DNA of 64,000 nucleotides from Xiphophorus maculatus (taxonomy: Eukaryota > Chordata > Actinopteri > Cyprinodontiformes > Poeciliidae): assembly GCF_002775205.1 (NCBI RefSeq), contig NC_036456.1:21572968-21636967 (forward strand), read 5' to 3'. The position numbers and the translations under genes are program-made. Position 1 is the first letter of the stretch; each line of letters starts with the position of its first letter. This document shows positions 1 to 10,400 of this stretch, in pieces. The notes under the pieces were generated by a model. The model did not search any database. It was not told the DNA's origin and saw only the letters and a list, made by a program, of their open reading frames with translations.

Positions 1-939
1 TTGGAAATAAGCAGAACCACAAGTGTCCCAATCAGAACATCTCACCTGAACATCATTGCCAGCAAATTCTGTCCATCTGACATCTGAAGACAGACTTCTC
101 TGATCATACAAAGTTTTTAAGTAAAAAATTCTCAAGGGCATATTTCACAACATAGAAATTATAAACATGTATGAGAATGCAAGACAGATGTGAGACAACA
201 TCTATATACATTGTAGATATGTTTAAACAAGACGTGGTTCATTCCCACTCAGAATAGAGCAAGAACACAACGTAACAACTACTAACATAAAAGATAAAGG
301 TTATTACACATCAGGAAATATACAAAAGGCATGTTTGAATTAATCACTGTAGATTCTTTAACATTATTGTTACTGTTTTGTAGGATTTAACAATTAATTT
401 TTGAGTCACAATGGCTTCCAGATACCAAATATATATTCTGCAAAAAATTAATTGAAATTGTAAAAGTGATATTGCTCAAACAGCCAAAGGCAGGTATTAG
501 CTAATTAGATTTACTCAATTACTCTGTAACTTTTGTTGATATGCAACCTAATGCAAGTAATTTAACTGAGTGAAGAACACATTTTAATCCATAAAATAAT
601 AAAACACGATACACAGATAAATGTTTGTTTCTTCTAACCTTAATTTGTTGTCTTGTATTAATATTTTTCATTTTTGGTTTTAAAATACCCACCAGTGCAG
701 ATAACTTCACTTTTATTCATGTCTGCTGAAATAAATGGGTAATATCACATTACACATTATGATCAGTAAAACAGTAGTTAATAATAGCCATTTCACCAAA
801 TACTTTGTTACTCTTACTAGTGTAGTTTATTGCAGTTACTTACTAAAACTATATTGAAGTAGTGCTACTCGTCATTAGAGTATCACATCTGGGTACTACA
901 CCCACCTATAATGGCTGCTGTTAGTTTATAAAATATATT
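1..939. other. AT-rich stretch without recognisable gene
   Basis: I see no convincing exon, repeat structure or RNA gene in this AT-rich stretch. The only open frame, on the minus strand around 519-710, is low-complexity and has no recognisable domain. Confidence 0.5.
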
Positions 940-1684
940 TGTTGTGTTCCGGGGCTCTCTGTCCTATTGGTGGGGTTGCCTGCGCGCCGTTCTACATATT
1001 ACCACCAGAAGGCGACAGGTTTCGGATGGAGCGCGGTGACGTCATTATTTTCCCCAGCTGCTCCCGATCACCTTCATCAGCGGAGCAGTCATAGGAGTGG
1101 GCCGTCAGTCCAACGTCGCCTGAGTGTTGTGCCAGTCACGGTACCTCTGAGCCCCCCTTTAGCTTTTCTTAGAGTTCCTTGTTGCCTGAACCTTCTAGTG
1201 AATCTTTCGTTCTTCTCCGTTGCCTTCAGGTTGCCCGAGTTCCCAGACTCACCTCTCTGCTGTTTGCAAATCTCCTCTGGACTCCACGGCTGGCGGCCGT
1301 TCCACTCCTCCGTGTCTCCGTTTCACCCGAGCCTACCTGTCCGCTCCCCGCCGCATTCCTCCGCTGTCCCTGGATCCATTAGGGACCGAGACCCCGGACC
1401 AACCCAGTTTCCCTCCACAACTCTGCTCCAACAACCACAAGTAAGATCTACCCGTCTTTTCCCCCCGAGAGTTTTCCACTCTCCCACGACCCCTGAACTA
1501 ACCACCCTGCTTTTTTCCCTCCCAGTGAACTGTTGCTACCATTACTGTTTATTCCCCTGGACCAGACCACCCCGACTCTCTCTCTTTGATTATTGTGTGA
1601 TCTTTAATAAATCATTTAAAACTGATTTCACTTCTCCTGTGGTTGTGTTCTGCATTTGGGCTAACATTCAAACCCAACATGACA
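940..1684 (+). mobile_element. Solo LTR of a retrotransposon or endogenous retrovirus
   Basis: The 745-bp block starts TGTTGTGTTCC and ends CATGACA, so it has the TG...CA ends of an LTR. It is flanked by the direct repeat ATATT (935-939 and 1685-1689), a 5-bp target duplication. A polyadenylation signal AATAAA lies at 1606-1611, near the 3' end as expected on this strand. No gag or pol lies next to it, so it is most simply a solo LTR left by LTR-LTR recombination. The GC-rich 250-codon open frame inside it (967-1719) runs past the LTR end and looks like chance, not a gene. Whether it is Gypsy or ERV cannot be decided from the LTR alone. Confidence 0.8.
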
Positions 1685-1770
1685 ATATTAGACTTTCCAG
1701 AAATTTAACATTGGTATAAAACATATTTAAAAAGATTAACCTTTAAAAATAAAAGAAAAGCACTAGAACA

Positions 1771-1872
1771 TTCAGGGGCCTCCAGACACTCAGGGGCCTC
1801 CAGACACTCAGGGGCCTCCAGACATTCAGGGGCCTCCAGACATTCAGGGGCCTCCAGACATTCAGGGGCCCC
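1771..1872. repeat. 18-bp minisatellite
   Basis: About 5.5 copies of an 18-bp unit, TTCAGGGGCCTCCAGACA, with C/T variation at one position. The unit is a multiple of three, which gives a spurious repetitive open frame on the minus strand. Confidence 0.85.
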
Positions 1873-2313
1873 TAGAAATGGTCTAATTGTACCACAGACC
1901 ATAGATCTAAACCTGTAGCATCATTTATAGAGAATAACAATGTTATTACATTTTATTTAATGCATCAGCTGAGAAAAATAAATAGTACATTTAGGATTTA
2001 ACTAGGACGTTTACTTTGTAAAAGTTTAAAGAATCATCTTGATAGTTTGATTGTTGTGTTGCCATGGCTACAATATGGTGTAATCTTTGTGTTTGAATTG
2101 GGTTTGTTCACAAATACATCACAGCCAATAACCAATAATCAGTGATTGATTTTAAACTGGGCCAATAAACCTGGTCTCCCTCTCACAGATTCACCTGATC
2201 GACATTTAAACATGTTAGTGATGCTGAGGTTCTTAGTAGGACGGGGGGTTCTGGCTAAGGCCCCATATTACCTTGGGCCGGCCCTGGAGGAACAGCTGCT
2301 GCCATGCACATCT

Positions 2314-2377
2314 CTGGAACCTACCTGGAATCCACCTGGAATCTACCTGGAATCTACCTGGAATCCACCTGGAATCC
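2314..2377. repeat. 12-bp minisatellite
   Basis: Five to six copies of a 12-bp unit close to CTGGAATCTACC. Copies differ at one C/T position. Confidence 0.8.
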
Positions 2378-2623
2378 CCCGGTGGCCCCTGTCAGTCCCC
2401 CGATGCTTTGGAGACATTTTGGTTCATTTCATTGTGGCATGTTTGGCTTTTTGCTGCGGTTCTGATTATTGCTACAATATTTTCTCTGATGTTTATTTCA
2501 TGAACTCTAATTGGGCCGAATCTTCCTTTAACACTTGAGGTTCTGCAGTAACTTCTGTTTACAGCCCAGAACCTCCAGCGGCTTTAACCTGCCTGGTAGA
2601 AACGGTAAGGAGAAGCAGAGAAC

Positions 2624-2677
2624 AGGTGGTACCGGGTGGTACCAGGTGGTACCGGGTGGTACCAGGTGGTACCGGGG
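2624..2677. repeat. 10-bp minisatellite
   Basis: Five copies of AGGTGGTACC/GGGTGGTACC, alternating strictly between A and G at the first base. This suggests a 20-bp higher-order unit. Confidence 0.8.
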
Positions 2678-3009
2678 CTTTGAGCTGCGTTGCGACTCGC
2701 GGTGACAGTCTCAGTGTCTTATATCAGGATGTCTGATATAAAGACAGATATTCTTTCTATCTGTCGGTGGTTCCGACCCAGACTGCCTGTAGTGAACCGG
2801 GCTTTTAGCAGAATGATGAAGTTAAAGTCAGAAGTTTCTCTGCAGCATTTCTGAGTTTAGTGGTGAGGCGGGTTTTGTCCCACTATTGCAGGACGATTAT
2901 AAAAATATAAATAGAAACAGTTTTTCTAACGTCAACATCAGACCTACGTTTTTATTCACAAACCAGTTAATGAAAATATTGTTGCCCATAATTAGATAGA
3001 TAGAGGAAC

Positions 3010-3110
3010 AGATCCTCCTCCTCCTCACCATGGAGTCTGAACAACATGGAGGCTCTGAGAGTCATTATTAGCCTGAGGGCAGCCAGACTAGTTTATTTTA
3101 CTACATTAGA
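3010..3110 (-). repeat. Dispersed repeat, inverted relative to 61640-61735
   Basis: Contains CACCATGGAGTCTGAACAAC and the stretch around CAGCCAGACTAGTTTATTT. The same sequence occurs in reverse complement near 61640-61735. It is a fragment of an interspersed family I cannot name. Confidence 0.6.
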
Positions 3111-3446
3111 ACAAACTTCTAAACTAGGCTGTTGGCATAAAGTCTCCTGTAGCAGTCTGTATTACAGCGGCTCTGAAGAATCCTCTGACTGAAGACTCTG
3201 GTTTTCTATAGCTGTGTTTCCATTACAAATATGTACAAATCTTTGACTATTTTCTGCTAATGTTGGGAAAAAGCTGTTTTGCAGTTGTGTTGTTTCCATT
3301 AAATAAGACATTAAATTAAAATCACATGTGAAAAAGTTTTTTCATGCAATAAGTCATTAAGTCATGGCAGCGATGAATGTAAACAATTACATAACATATA
3401 TTCATATGTCAGTCATCACCTCTCAGCCAATCAGAGGAGCATCTTA

Positions 3447-3481
3447 CTCAGGTGTAGGAGCATTAAGCTCCTACACCTGAG
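3447..3481. repeat. Perfect 15-bp hairpin
   Basis: CTCAGGTGTAGGAGC (3447-3461) is followed by a 5-nt loop ATTAA and then its exact reverse complement (3467-3481). No T-tract or gene end is nearby, so there is no reason to call it a terminator. Confidence 0.85.
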
Positions 3482-4202
3482 GAATAGCCAAAGAATTTAG
3501 ATATGTTATTCAAAATCATCTTTCATATTTTACCAGAAATGTTCGTTTAAAATGAATCATAGGAGTTCTAACAGGTGTTCAGAGTTTTTAACAGAATATT
3601 TAAATATTTACCAAATCATGTTAACACAATTTGTTTACATTGTTTCATTGTAATGAATATTTATTATTCCTAATGTCTCTGTGAATTATTGATCCATGTA
3701 ATTAAAATAAAAATTGTCTTATATTTATACATTAAACAACTCTATTGAAATTGGGAGATTTTGTTTTTGTTTGTGTGATACATTTAAAAACATAAAATGT
3801 TGTTATATTTTAATTTACCTTGTCCCTGTTGTAAACTGTAATGGTAACAGTAATAAATTATATAATAATTGTGAATTGAAATGATCTTTTCTTAGTTAAT
3901 TTGTTTGAAATCCAAAATTTGATGCTGGAAAAGTGGAAGCCCTGAATATTCCTCATCCTTTTCTTCTCACATGGTGGAAATAGGGTTTGACCTTTGACCT
4001 GGTTTCTCCTGAGATCTACAGTGGGTGAGTTTTCTTTGATACCAGAACAAGTTGGGATGTTTTCCGCATCAACAACTTCATGAAGAAGAAAATGAAGAAA
4101 ATATGATTAAAGCAAAGGCAAACAGAAGAAATATGTTGATGGATTTATAGAAGAAATTATCACTAAAGATTTTAATAGTACTTTAGCCTTAATAGGGAAT
4201 TA

Positions 4203-4367
4203 TAATCCATCCATCCATTTTCTAACACCTTTGTCCCTAGTGGGTCAGGAGGTGCTGGTCCAGTGAATGTTCTGGGCGAGAGGCGGGGTCACCTGGACAG
4301 GTCAACACAAGGCAGACAGGGCAAACAACCGTGCACACACACTCTCACACATAGGGAGAATTTAGAG
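4203..4367 (+). repeat. Interspersed fish repeat, 5' part (continues at 13901)
   Basis: The segment runs from ATCCATCCATCCATTTTCTA to the hAT insertion point. It resembles a very common fish repeat with a 'gggcgagaggcggggtcacc' core. It resumes immediately after the hAT element at 13901, so the hAT inserted into an existing repeat copy. Confidence 0.65.
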
Positions 4368-4702
4368 CAGGGCTCACCAACACGGTGCCCGCGGGCACCT
4401 GGTCGCCCGCAAGCCCGTTCTAAAAATAGGACAACTCACTAGTGAGCTGTGTCTAAAATTTTTTTTATTCTGTTGCTATTCTTTTTTTAATCACACTTGC
4501 ATTTATATAGCTTTAAAAATGACAGTATCTTAAAAATATCCTCATTATACATGACGTTTAGAAAAGTTAGGGTGAACTCTGACTTACTCTAGTTCTAATT
4601 CAATGGTCAGTATTGTGCGCATGACAAAACCAGTGCCAATGGAACGTAGGCTAGCGGACACAGCGAAGATGGGTGCTGAATGCATTTTCTTTCCCCAAAA
4701 AT

Positions 4703-5643
4703 ATGGCTGAAAAAAGAAAGAAAACTTATCACTTTAACAGGAATGGGAGAAGGAGTTCTTTTTTACGGTTGTGAAAGAAACCTGCGTGTGTCTCATTTGT
4801 GGGGCGACCGTAGCGACGGCAAAGCGGCACAATATTGAGAGACATTTCACTACGTGTCACAAAAATTACCACGCTAACTACCCACCGGGAAGCGCAGTAC
4901 GTGCAGAAAAAGCCAGTGAGCTAAAGGCAGCTTTGGGTAAGCAACAATCTTTTTTCACGAGGGCGGGAAAAAAGTCATTAAAAGCAACCGAAGCCTCGTT
5001 CAGAGCTACACATTTTCTGATCAAGAAGAAGAAGGCATTTTCAGATGGAGCAGTTGTCAAAGAAGCAATGATGATAATAGCTAACACTGTACTGAAAGAT
5101 GACAAAAATGGAACCGATCTAATCTGTACTCTCTCCGACGTCCAACTGGGGGCATCTACGATGGCTAGACGAGTGTCAGCTATGTCTGGTAACCTGGGCG
5201 ATCAGCTGGACCGGGATCTGGCAAAGTGCAGGTGGTTTAGCATCCAGTGCGACGAGTCCGTGGACAGCAGCAGTACAGCTCAGCTGTTGGTCTTCATCCG
5301 GATGGTGTTTGAAGATTTCTCCACAAGAGAAGAACTCCTGACACTACTGCCCTTAAAGACAACTACGAGGGGAGTTGACATTTATAACACGCTGAAGGAG
5401 TTTTTCGTGCAGAAGAAGGTAGCATTGGAAAAACTGCTGGCGGTGACAACAGACGGGGCTCCTGCTATGATCGGCCGACATACAGGTTTCATCGCTCACT
5501 GTAAAGGTGACCCAGACTTCCCAACATTTCTGCATTATCACTGTGTCATTCACCAGCAGGCGTTATGTGCAAAAGTGATCGGCTTTGAGCACGTGATGAC
5601 TCCCGTTGTAAAAATCATTAACAACATCCGCTCCAAAGCTAAA
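4703..5643 (+). pseudogene. hAT transposase, N-terminal part (BED finger), interrupted
   Basis: This part encodes the BED zinc finger and the first half of the RNase-H-like catalytic core of a hAT transposase of the ZBED5-like group. The finger is visible as CVCLIC followed by HNIERHFTTCH. The first catalytic aspartate is probably in IQCDES (codon at 5251) and the second in TTDGAP (codon at 5452). The natural start is probably the ATG at 4703, but that frame reaches only 4738. The frame that carries the finger begins at 4741, as if one base had been lost between them. An internal Met at 4771 starts the long open frame. At 5643 the gene is cut by the Gypsy 5' LTR. Protein beyond that point is read from the LTR and is not transposase. 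Confidence 0.85.
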
Positions 5644-5983
5644 TGTGGCACTAGGAAAGTGAGGCATGAAACTAGCCCCCCCACATTTTGTTTTTGGTGA
5701 TGATCACTCGTTAGAATTTATTAGAGTTAACAATGTTTATTAGAGTTAATGTTTATTAGATTTAACAATGTTTTGGTTTCGCCATCGGAGGGCGCTCAGT
5801 ACCACATACAACAGCGGGTGACGCTCTGGCAGGCTGTAGGAGTCCGCCATTGCAGAGAGGACAGCTTGTTGCAGCGGATGTGGGGAGCGCTACTGTAACC
5901 GCTGTATTTTCTTTTTACAGTTTAAACTGAATAAATATGCTGCACGAGGAGTGACTCGGCCCATCATTTCCTGCTGTGTAACA
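5644..5983 (+). repeat. Gypsy 5' LTR
   Basis: 340 bp, TG...CA ends, AATAAA near 5929-5934. It appears identical to the 3' LTR. It carries the promoter of the element, although I see no certain TATA box. Confidence 0.93.
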
Positions 5984-5988
5984 TATTT

Positions 5989-6006
5989 TGGCGAGCCAGC
6001 CAGGAG
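5989..6006 (+). promoter_or_regulatory. Candidate primer-binding site
   Basis: TGGCGAGCCAGCCAGG begins five bases after the LTR and starts with TGG, the complement of a tRNA CCA end. I cannot assign the primer tRNA. Confidence 0.4.
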
Positions 6007-6076
6007 GTGGCGCTAGTGAATCAACACCATCACCAACCACCTTCCTTCACAAGAGACGAACCAGAAAGAAAAAAAG

Positions 6077-7441
6077 ATGGAAGCAGCACAGCTTCTGCGC
6101 GATCGAGTGAGTGCAACCTTGTGGCAGTTGGAAAGAGAGCATCTCGTGGACGTCTGCAGGCGACTGAAGTGTTCCGGCCTGGACAGCGGAGAGCCTCAAA
6201 GTAAAACCAAAAGGACACTCATCAGATTGGCAGAGGACATGTTTGATGAGATAGAGAAAAGTGAAGAAGAGGATCAAGTGGAACAGTTTTATAAAGAAAC
6301 AGCCACGTATATCCAGAGACTAAGTAAAGTAATGTGTCAGTCCGAAGAGGAATCCTCATTTAAAAAGTCTGTGTCACAGATAGAGGACACTATTCCATGC
6401 ACCCCTTCAGTCCAGGCAACAGATTATCCACTCAAAACCCGACCAGAGCCAAAACAAGCTCTGCAGGAGGTAACATTGAGGAGGGAGTTTAAAATCTCTG
6501 GGCAGATTGGAGAGAGTGGGCAGAAGGATAAGCTGTCCTACCTCAGTTTAGTACGCCAGATCGAAAACGGGATTGAAAAAGGACACTCCGAGGTTGAAGT
6601 AGTTGAAGCAGTAATTAGGGCCATCAGCCCAGGAATGCCCCTAAGAGACATGTTGGAGATAAAACGTGGGTTAACCCTTAGCAAACTGCTCACCATACTA
6701 AAGGGACACTACCGGGTCGATAGCCCCACTGAACTTTACCATCAGCTTCTCAATATCTCCCAAGAACCCAAAGAAACTGCCCTAAATTTTGTATTTCGTG
6801 CTATCGAGCTCAAAGAAAAACTTCTCTGGAAAGCAGCAAATGAGGAGACCGATGAACTGTACAGCAGGACCACAATTCAGCGTAAGTTTCTCCGCTCCAT
6901 TGAAACTGGGCTACTCAGTGACTCCATTAAGTATCAGTTGCTGCCTCTCCTAAGTAATATGACCATAACAGATGAAGAACTGATTGAGAAGGTTAACGAA
7001 GCTTCAAAACTAGAAAATGAAAGATTGGAGAAACGAAGAAGGTCCACTGCAGTCAAGATTCCCAAGGTACAAGAGCGCCAAACAGCGTGCCAGACAGCCC
7101 TGACATCTGTTCAAAGCCACCCGAAACCCAAAGAATCCCCCATTACAGTGGCTGTGAAAACAGTTAAAAATAAAGAGACTAAAACAGACCCACAGCAGAT
7201 CATAGAAGAACTTCGCAAAGAAATGAAAGAGATGTTTGTGGCTGCTATGGAAACCAGTTCCCACACCATGGCACCAAAACAAAGACAAAAAGGCTGTAAG
7301 AAGTGCAGAGAAGAGGGAAAAGGAGACAACTGTATGCACTGTTTCAAATGTGGGCGGGAGGGCCACTACTCTCGTGGATGCCGAGCACCGAGACCGTTGA
7401 TGGGAAACGAGGAAGGGCTACTGAGGTGGGACCAGCAGTAG
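6077..7441 (+). CDS. gag: Gypsy Gag polyprotein
   Basis: A 454-aa structural protein that would form the retrotransposon particle and bind its RNA. The N-terminal 110 residues are charged and helix-like. The central region (about residues 130-320) has the size and composition of a Gypsy capsid. A single CCHC zinc knuckle lies at residues 422-435 (CFKCGREGHYSRGC, pattern CX2CX4HX4C) near the C-terminus. Start choice: the ATG at 6077 is the first in the frame that precedes recognisable sequence; a different-frame ATG at 6007 opens only 65 codons. Gag ends with TAG at 7439-7441, while pol is open from 7303 in the -1 frame, so the two overlap. A frameshift signal sits at 7402-7460. No internal stop or frameshift is visible. 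Confidence 0.92.
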   Translation: MEAAQLLRDRVSATLWQLEREHLVDVCRRLKCSGLDSGEPQSKTKRTLIRLAEDMFDEIEKSEEEDQVEQFYKETATYIQRLSKVMCQSEEESSFKKSVSQIEDTIPCTPSVQATDYPLKTRPEPKQALQEVTLRREFKISGQIGESGQKDKLSYLSLVRQIENGIEKGHSEVEVVEAVIRAISPGMPLRDMLEIKRGLTLSKLLTILKGHYRVDSPTELYHQLLNISQEPKETALNFVFRAIELKEKLLWKAANEETDELYSRTTIQRKFLRSIETGLLSDSIKYQLLPLLSNMTITDEELIEKVNEASKLENERLEKRRRSTAVKIPKVQERQTACQTALTSVQSHPKPKESPITVAVKTVKNKETKTDPQQIIEELRKEMKEMFVAAMETSSHTMAPKQRQKGCKKCREEGKGDNCMHCFKCGREGHYSRGCRAPRPLMGNEEGLLRWDQQ

Positions 7442-10400
7442 TCCAGGATCCACGGTCCCATAATGAGCAGTCAAGCCCACCACCATCCTCCAATGAAATG
7501 CCAGTTGCTGCCTTATCAGCTGTAACTGAAGTTCATTATCTACCCCCTCAACACAAGTCAAGGTTAGTAAGCCTGGTGGGAAACCGCTGTACTGTTAACT
7601 GTTTTATGGACAACCATCCAGTCAAAGTATTGTGGGATTCAGGGGCACAGTCCAGCATTGTAAATGAAAACTGGCGGCAGAACCACCTTCCCCACACAGT
7701 TGTCAGACCTGTGTCAGAACTGTTAGATAACGAGACACTCACAGTGTTTGCTGCAAATGACACAACCATACCCTACACTGGATGGATAGAAGTCAGCTTC
7801 AGACTAGACAGTGATTGCTTCCCAACCAGTGAGTTGCAAGTGCCAATATTGGTAGCCAGTGACCCAGCCGTGGCCAGTGATCCCATCATTGGCTACAATG
7901 TTATTGAGGCGGTTGTCAACAGAAGAGAAGTAAAGACCAAAGGTGGAAGAAAACAACTTGCACACTATGTAAGTAAAGCATTTGAAATAACTGTACAAAC
8001 TGCACATAATGTTGTCAGACTGGTGCAGAACAGCAAAAAAGACTCAGAGGCAGGTGTGGTAAGGACTGGAGTAAAGAGAGTGCCTTTGAGAGCAAACCAA
8101 GTTACCACAGTCTATGCACGGGCACATGTTAGTCCACATGCTCTGGGTCAAGACATGTTTTTTTTAGCTGACATGGTTGACTCACCACCAGAGGGCGTCA
8201 TGTTCAGTGACGTACTGGTGCAAATTCCAGACAGAAAAGTGCCATATGTGCCTATCCCAGTGACTAACACCACAGACCACACCATTTATTTAATGAGTCG
8301 TAAAGTGATCGGACGTCTTGAACCAATAAAGACTGTATATGCAGCAGACATCCAGACAAAAGTAAATGAGTGGACACAAGAGGAAAAACAGAGTTCAAAG
8401 TTAAAGTCACACATCCCGAATAACACACAGTCAGACAACATTCAACCGAGACCAAAGTCATGGGATCCACCAGTGGATCTTCAACACTTGACAGAAAGTC
8501 AACAAACAGCTGCGAAGATGATGTTGCGGGAAGAATGTGAGGCATTCGCATACGACCGTGATGATGTGGGCTGTATCCCTTCCCTGAAAATGCATATAAC
8601 CCTTCATGACACAAGTCCTGTAAAGAAAACCTACATGTCGGTCCCAAAACCTCTCCACAATGAAGTAAAAGAGTATCTGCAGGATCTACTTAACAAAGGC
8701 TGGATCACACCATCAAGGTCTCCCTACTCATCACCGGTGGTGTGTGTCCGTAAGAAGGATGGTACTCTTCGGCTTTGTTGTGACTTCAGAGAGCTCAACC
8801 GCAAGTCAGTTCCGGACCGTCATCCAATACCAAGAATTCAGGATATGCTGGATGCACTGGGCGGGAGCTCCTGGTTTTCAGTGTTAGACCAAGGCAAGGC
8901 GTACCACCAGGGTTTTTTGGATGATGAGAGCCGCCCCTTAACCGCCTTCATCACACCCTGGGGGCTCTACCAATGGGTGCGCATTCCCTTTGGCCTGAGC
9001 TCCGCACCCGCTGAGTTCCAGAGGAGCATGGAACATTGCATGGCAGGTCTCAGAGACACTATTTGCCTTCCGTACCTGGACGACAACCTGGTGCACAGCA
9101 GCAATTTTGAAGAACACCTAGGACACATCCGCCTTGTCCTCCAGCGTTACAGGGAGCATGGTGTTAAGCTGACTCCAAAGAAATGTGACCTGTTCAGGAG
9201 AAGTGTCAAGTTTTTGGGCAAGCTAGTTACAGGCCAGGGTTACACAATGGACCCAGCAGAGCTGGCCCCGGTGATGGCCTTAAAGGAAAAAACACCTGCA
9301 ACTGTCGGAGAGGTACGTCAAATGCTTGGTTTTCTCTCTTATTATAGGCCTTTCATCGCCAACTTCTCCCGCATAGCCCATCCACTCTATAGCCTGCTTA
9401 GTCCTCCATCCTCTGAGAACTCTGTTTCAGTCCCAGGTGACAAGACTAGGAAGGGGGTGAAGAAAAGTAGAGGCCACTTACCTTCACGGTCACCCATTCA
9501 ATGGACTAGCGCCCACCAAGTGACATTGAGCCAGCTCATAGATGCACTTACCAGACCTCCTGTCCTTGGGTACCCCGACTTTACAGAGCCCTTTGTGTTA
9601 CATTGTGATGCATCTCAAGTTGGGTTAGGTGCAGTCTTATACCAGCGACAGCAAGGCAAGATGAGAGTTATAGCATATGGTTCCCGCACCTTGAGTCCAG
9701 CAGAGAAAAAGTACCACCTGCACTCTGGCAAATTAGAGTTTTTGGCAATGAAGTGGGCCATATGTGAACGTTTCCGAGATTATCTGTACCATGCACCATC
9801 ATTTGTGGTGTACACAGATAATAACCCGCTAACATATGTGCTCACTACGGCAAAGCTCAATGCCACAGGTCACAGATGGGTCGCGGAGCTGGCCAGCTAT
9901 AACTTCACCATCCGCTACCGTCCAGGCAAAACCAACACCGACGCTGATGGCCTGTCGCGAATGCCGTTGGACATTGACAGTTACATGAAGAGCTGTACAG
10001 CTGAAGTGGGACAGGAAGCCATAAGCGCATCTATGGAGTCTGTGGTGGTGGAGCAGAGTTACCCGTGTCAAGGCATTGGTGTTATCCAGGTTAGGGCTCT
10101 GAAGCTGATCAAAGATTCTAACACCAATCAGCCTCTTACACCAGACGAGATCCGCACAGCCCAGGAAGCAGATGAGGTCCTGTCAAGAGTGCTCTGGTAC
10201 AAGTCACAGGGTAGGAGACCAAGTAGGATCGAGGTGAAGTCTGAGGTTCCTGCAGTAACTACATTACTCAGGCAGTGGTTGAAGCTCCACGTCGACCAAC
10301 ATGGTATCCTGCACCGCAAAACAGCTCACCGAGAGCAGCTATTGGTCCCTAAAGCCTATCATCCCCTGGTTTTCAAAGAGCTCCATAAAGACATGGGCCA

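Larger units (their letters stand above)
1880..4202. other. Gene-free stretch with short repeats
   Basis: Apart from the two minisatellites, the dispersed repeat and the hairpin listed separately, I see no exon with plausible splice sites here. Around 3200-3490 the sequence resembles a dispersed fish interspersed repeat of unassigned class. Confidence 0.45.

Noticed and set aside
967-1719. 250-codon plus-strand open frame
   Set aside because: It lies almost entirely in a GC-rich solo LTR, runs past its end, and has no domain. It is probably chance.
7303-7441. Separate translation start for Pol at the ATG 7303
   Set aside because: The ATG lies inside gag coding sequence, and a full slippery site plus pseudoknot is present, so frameshifting is the better explanation.
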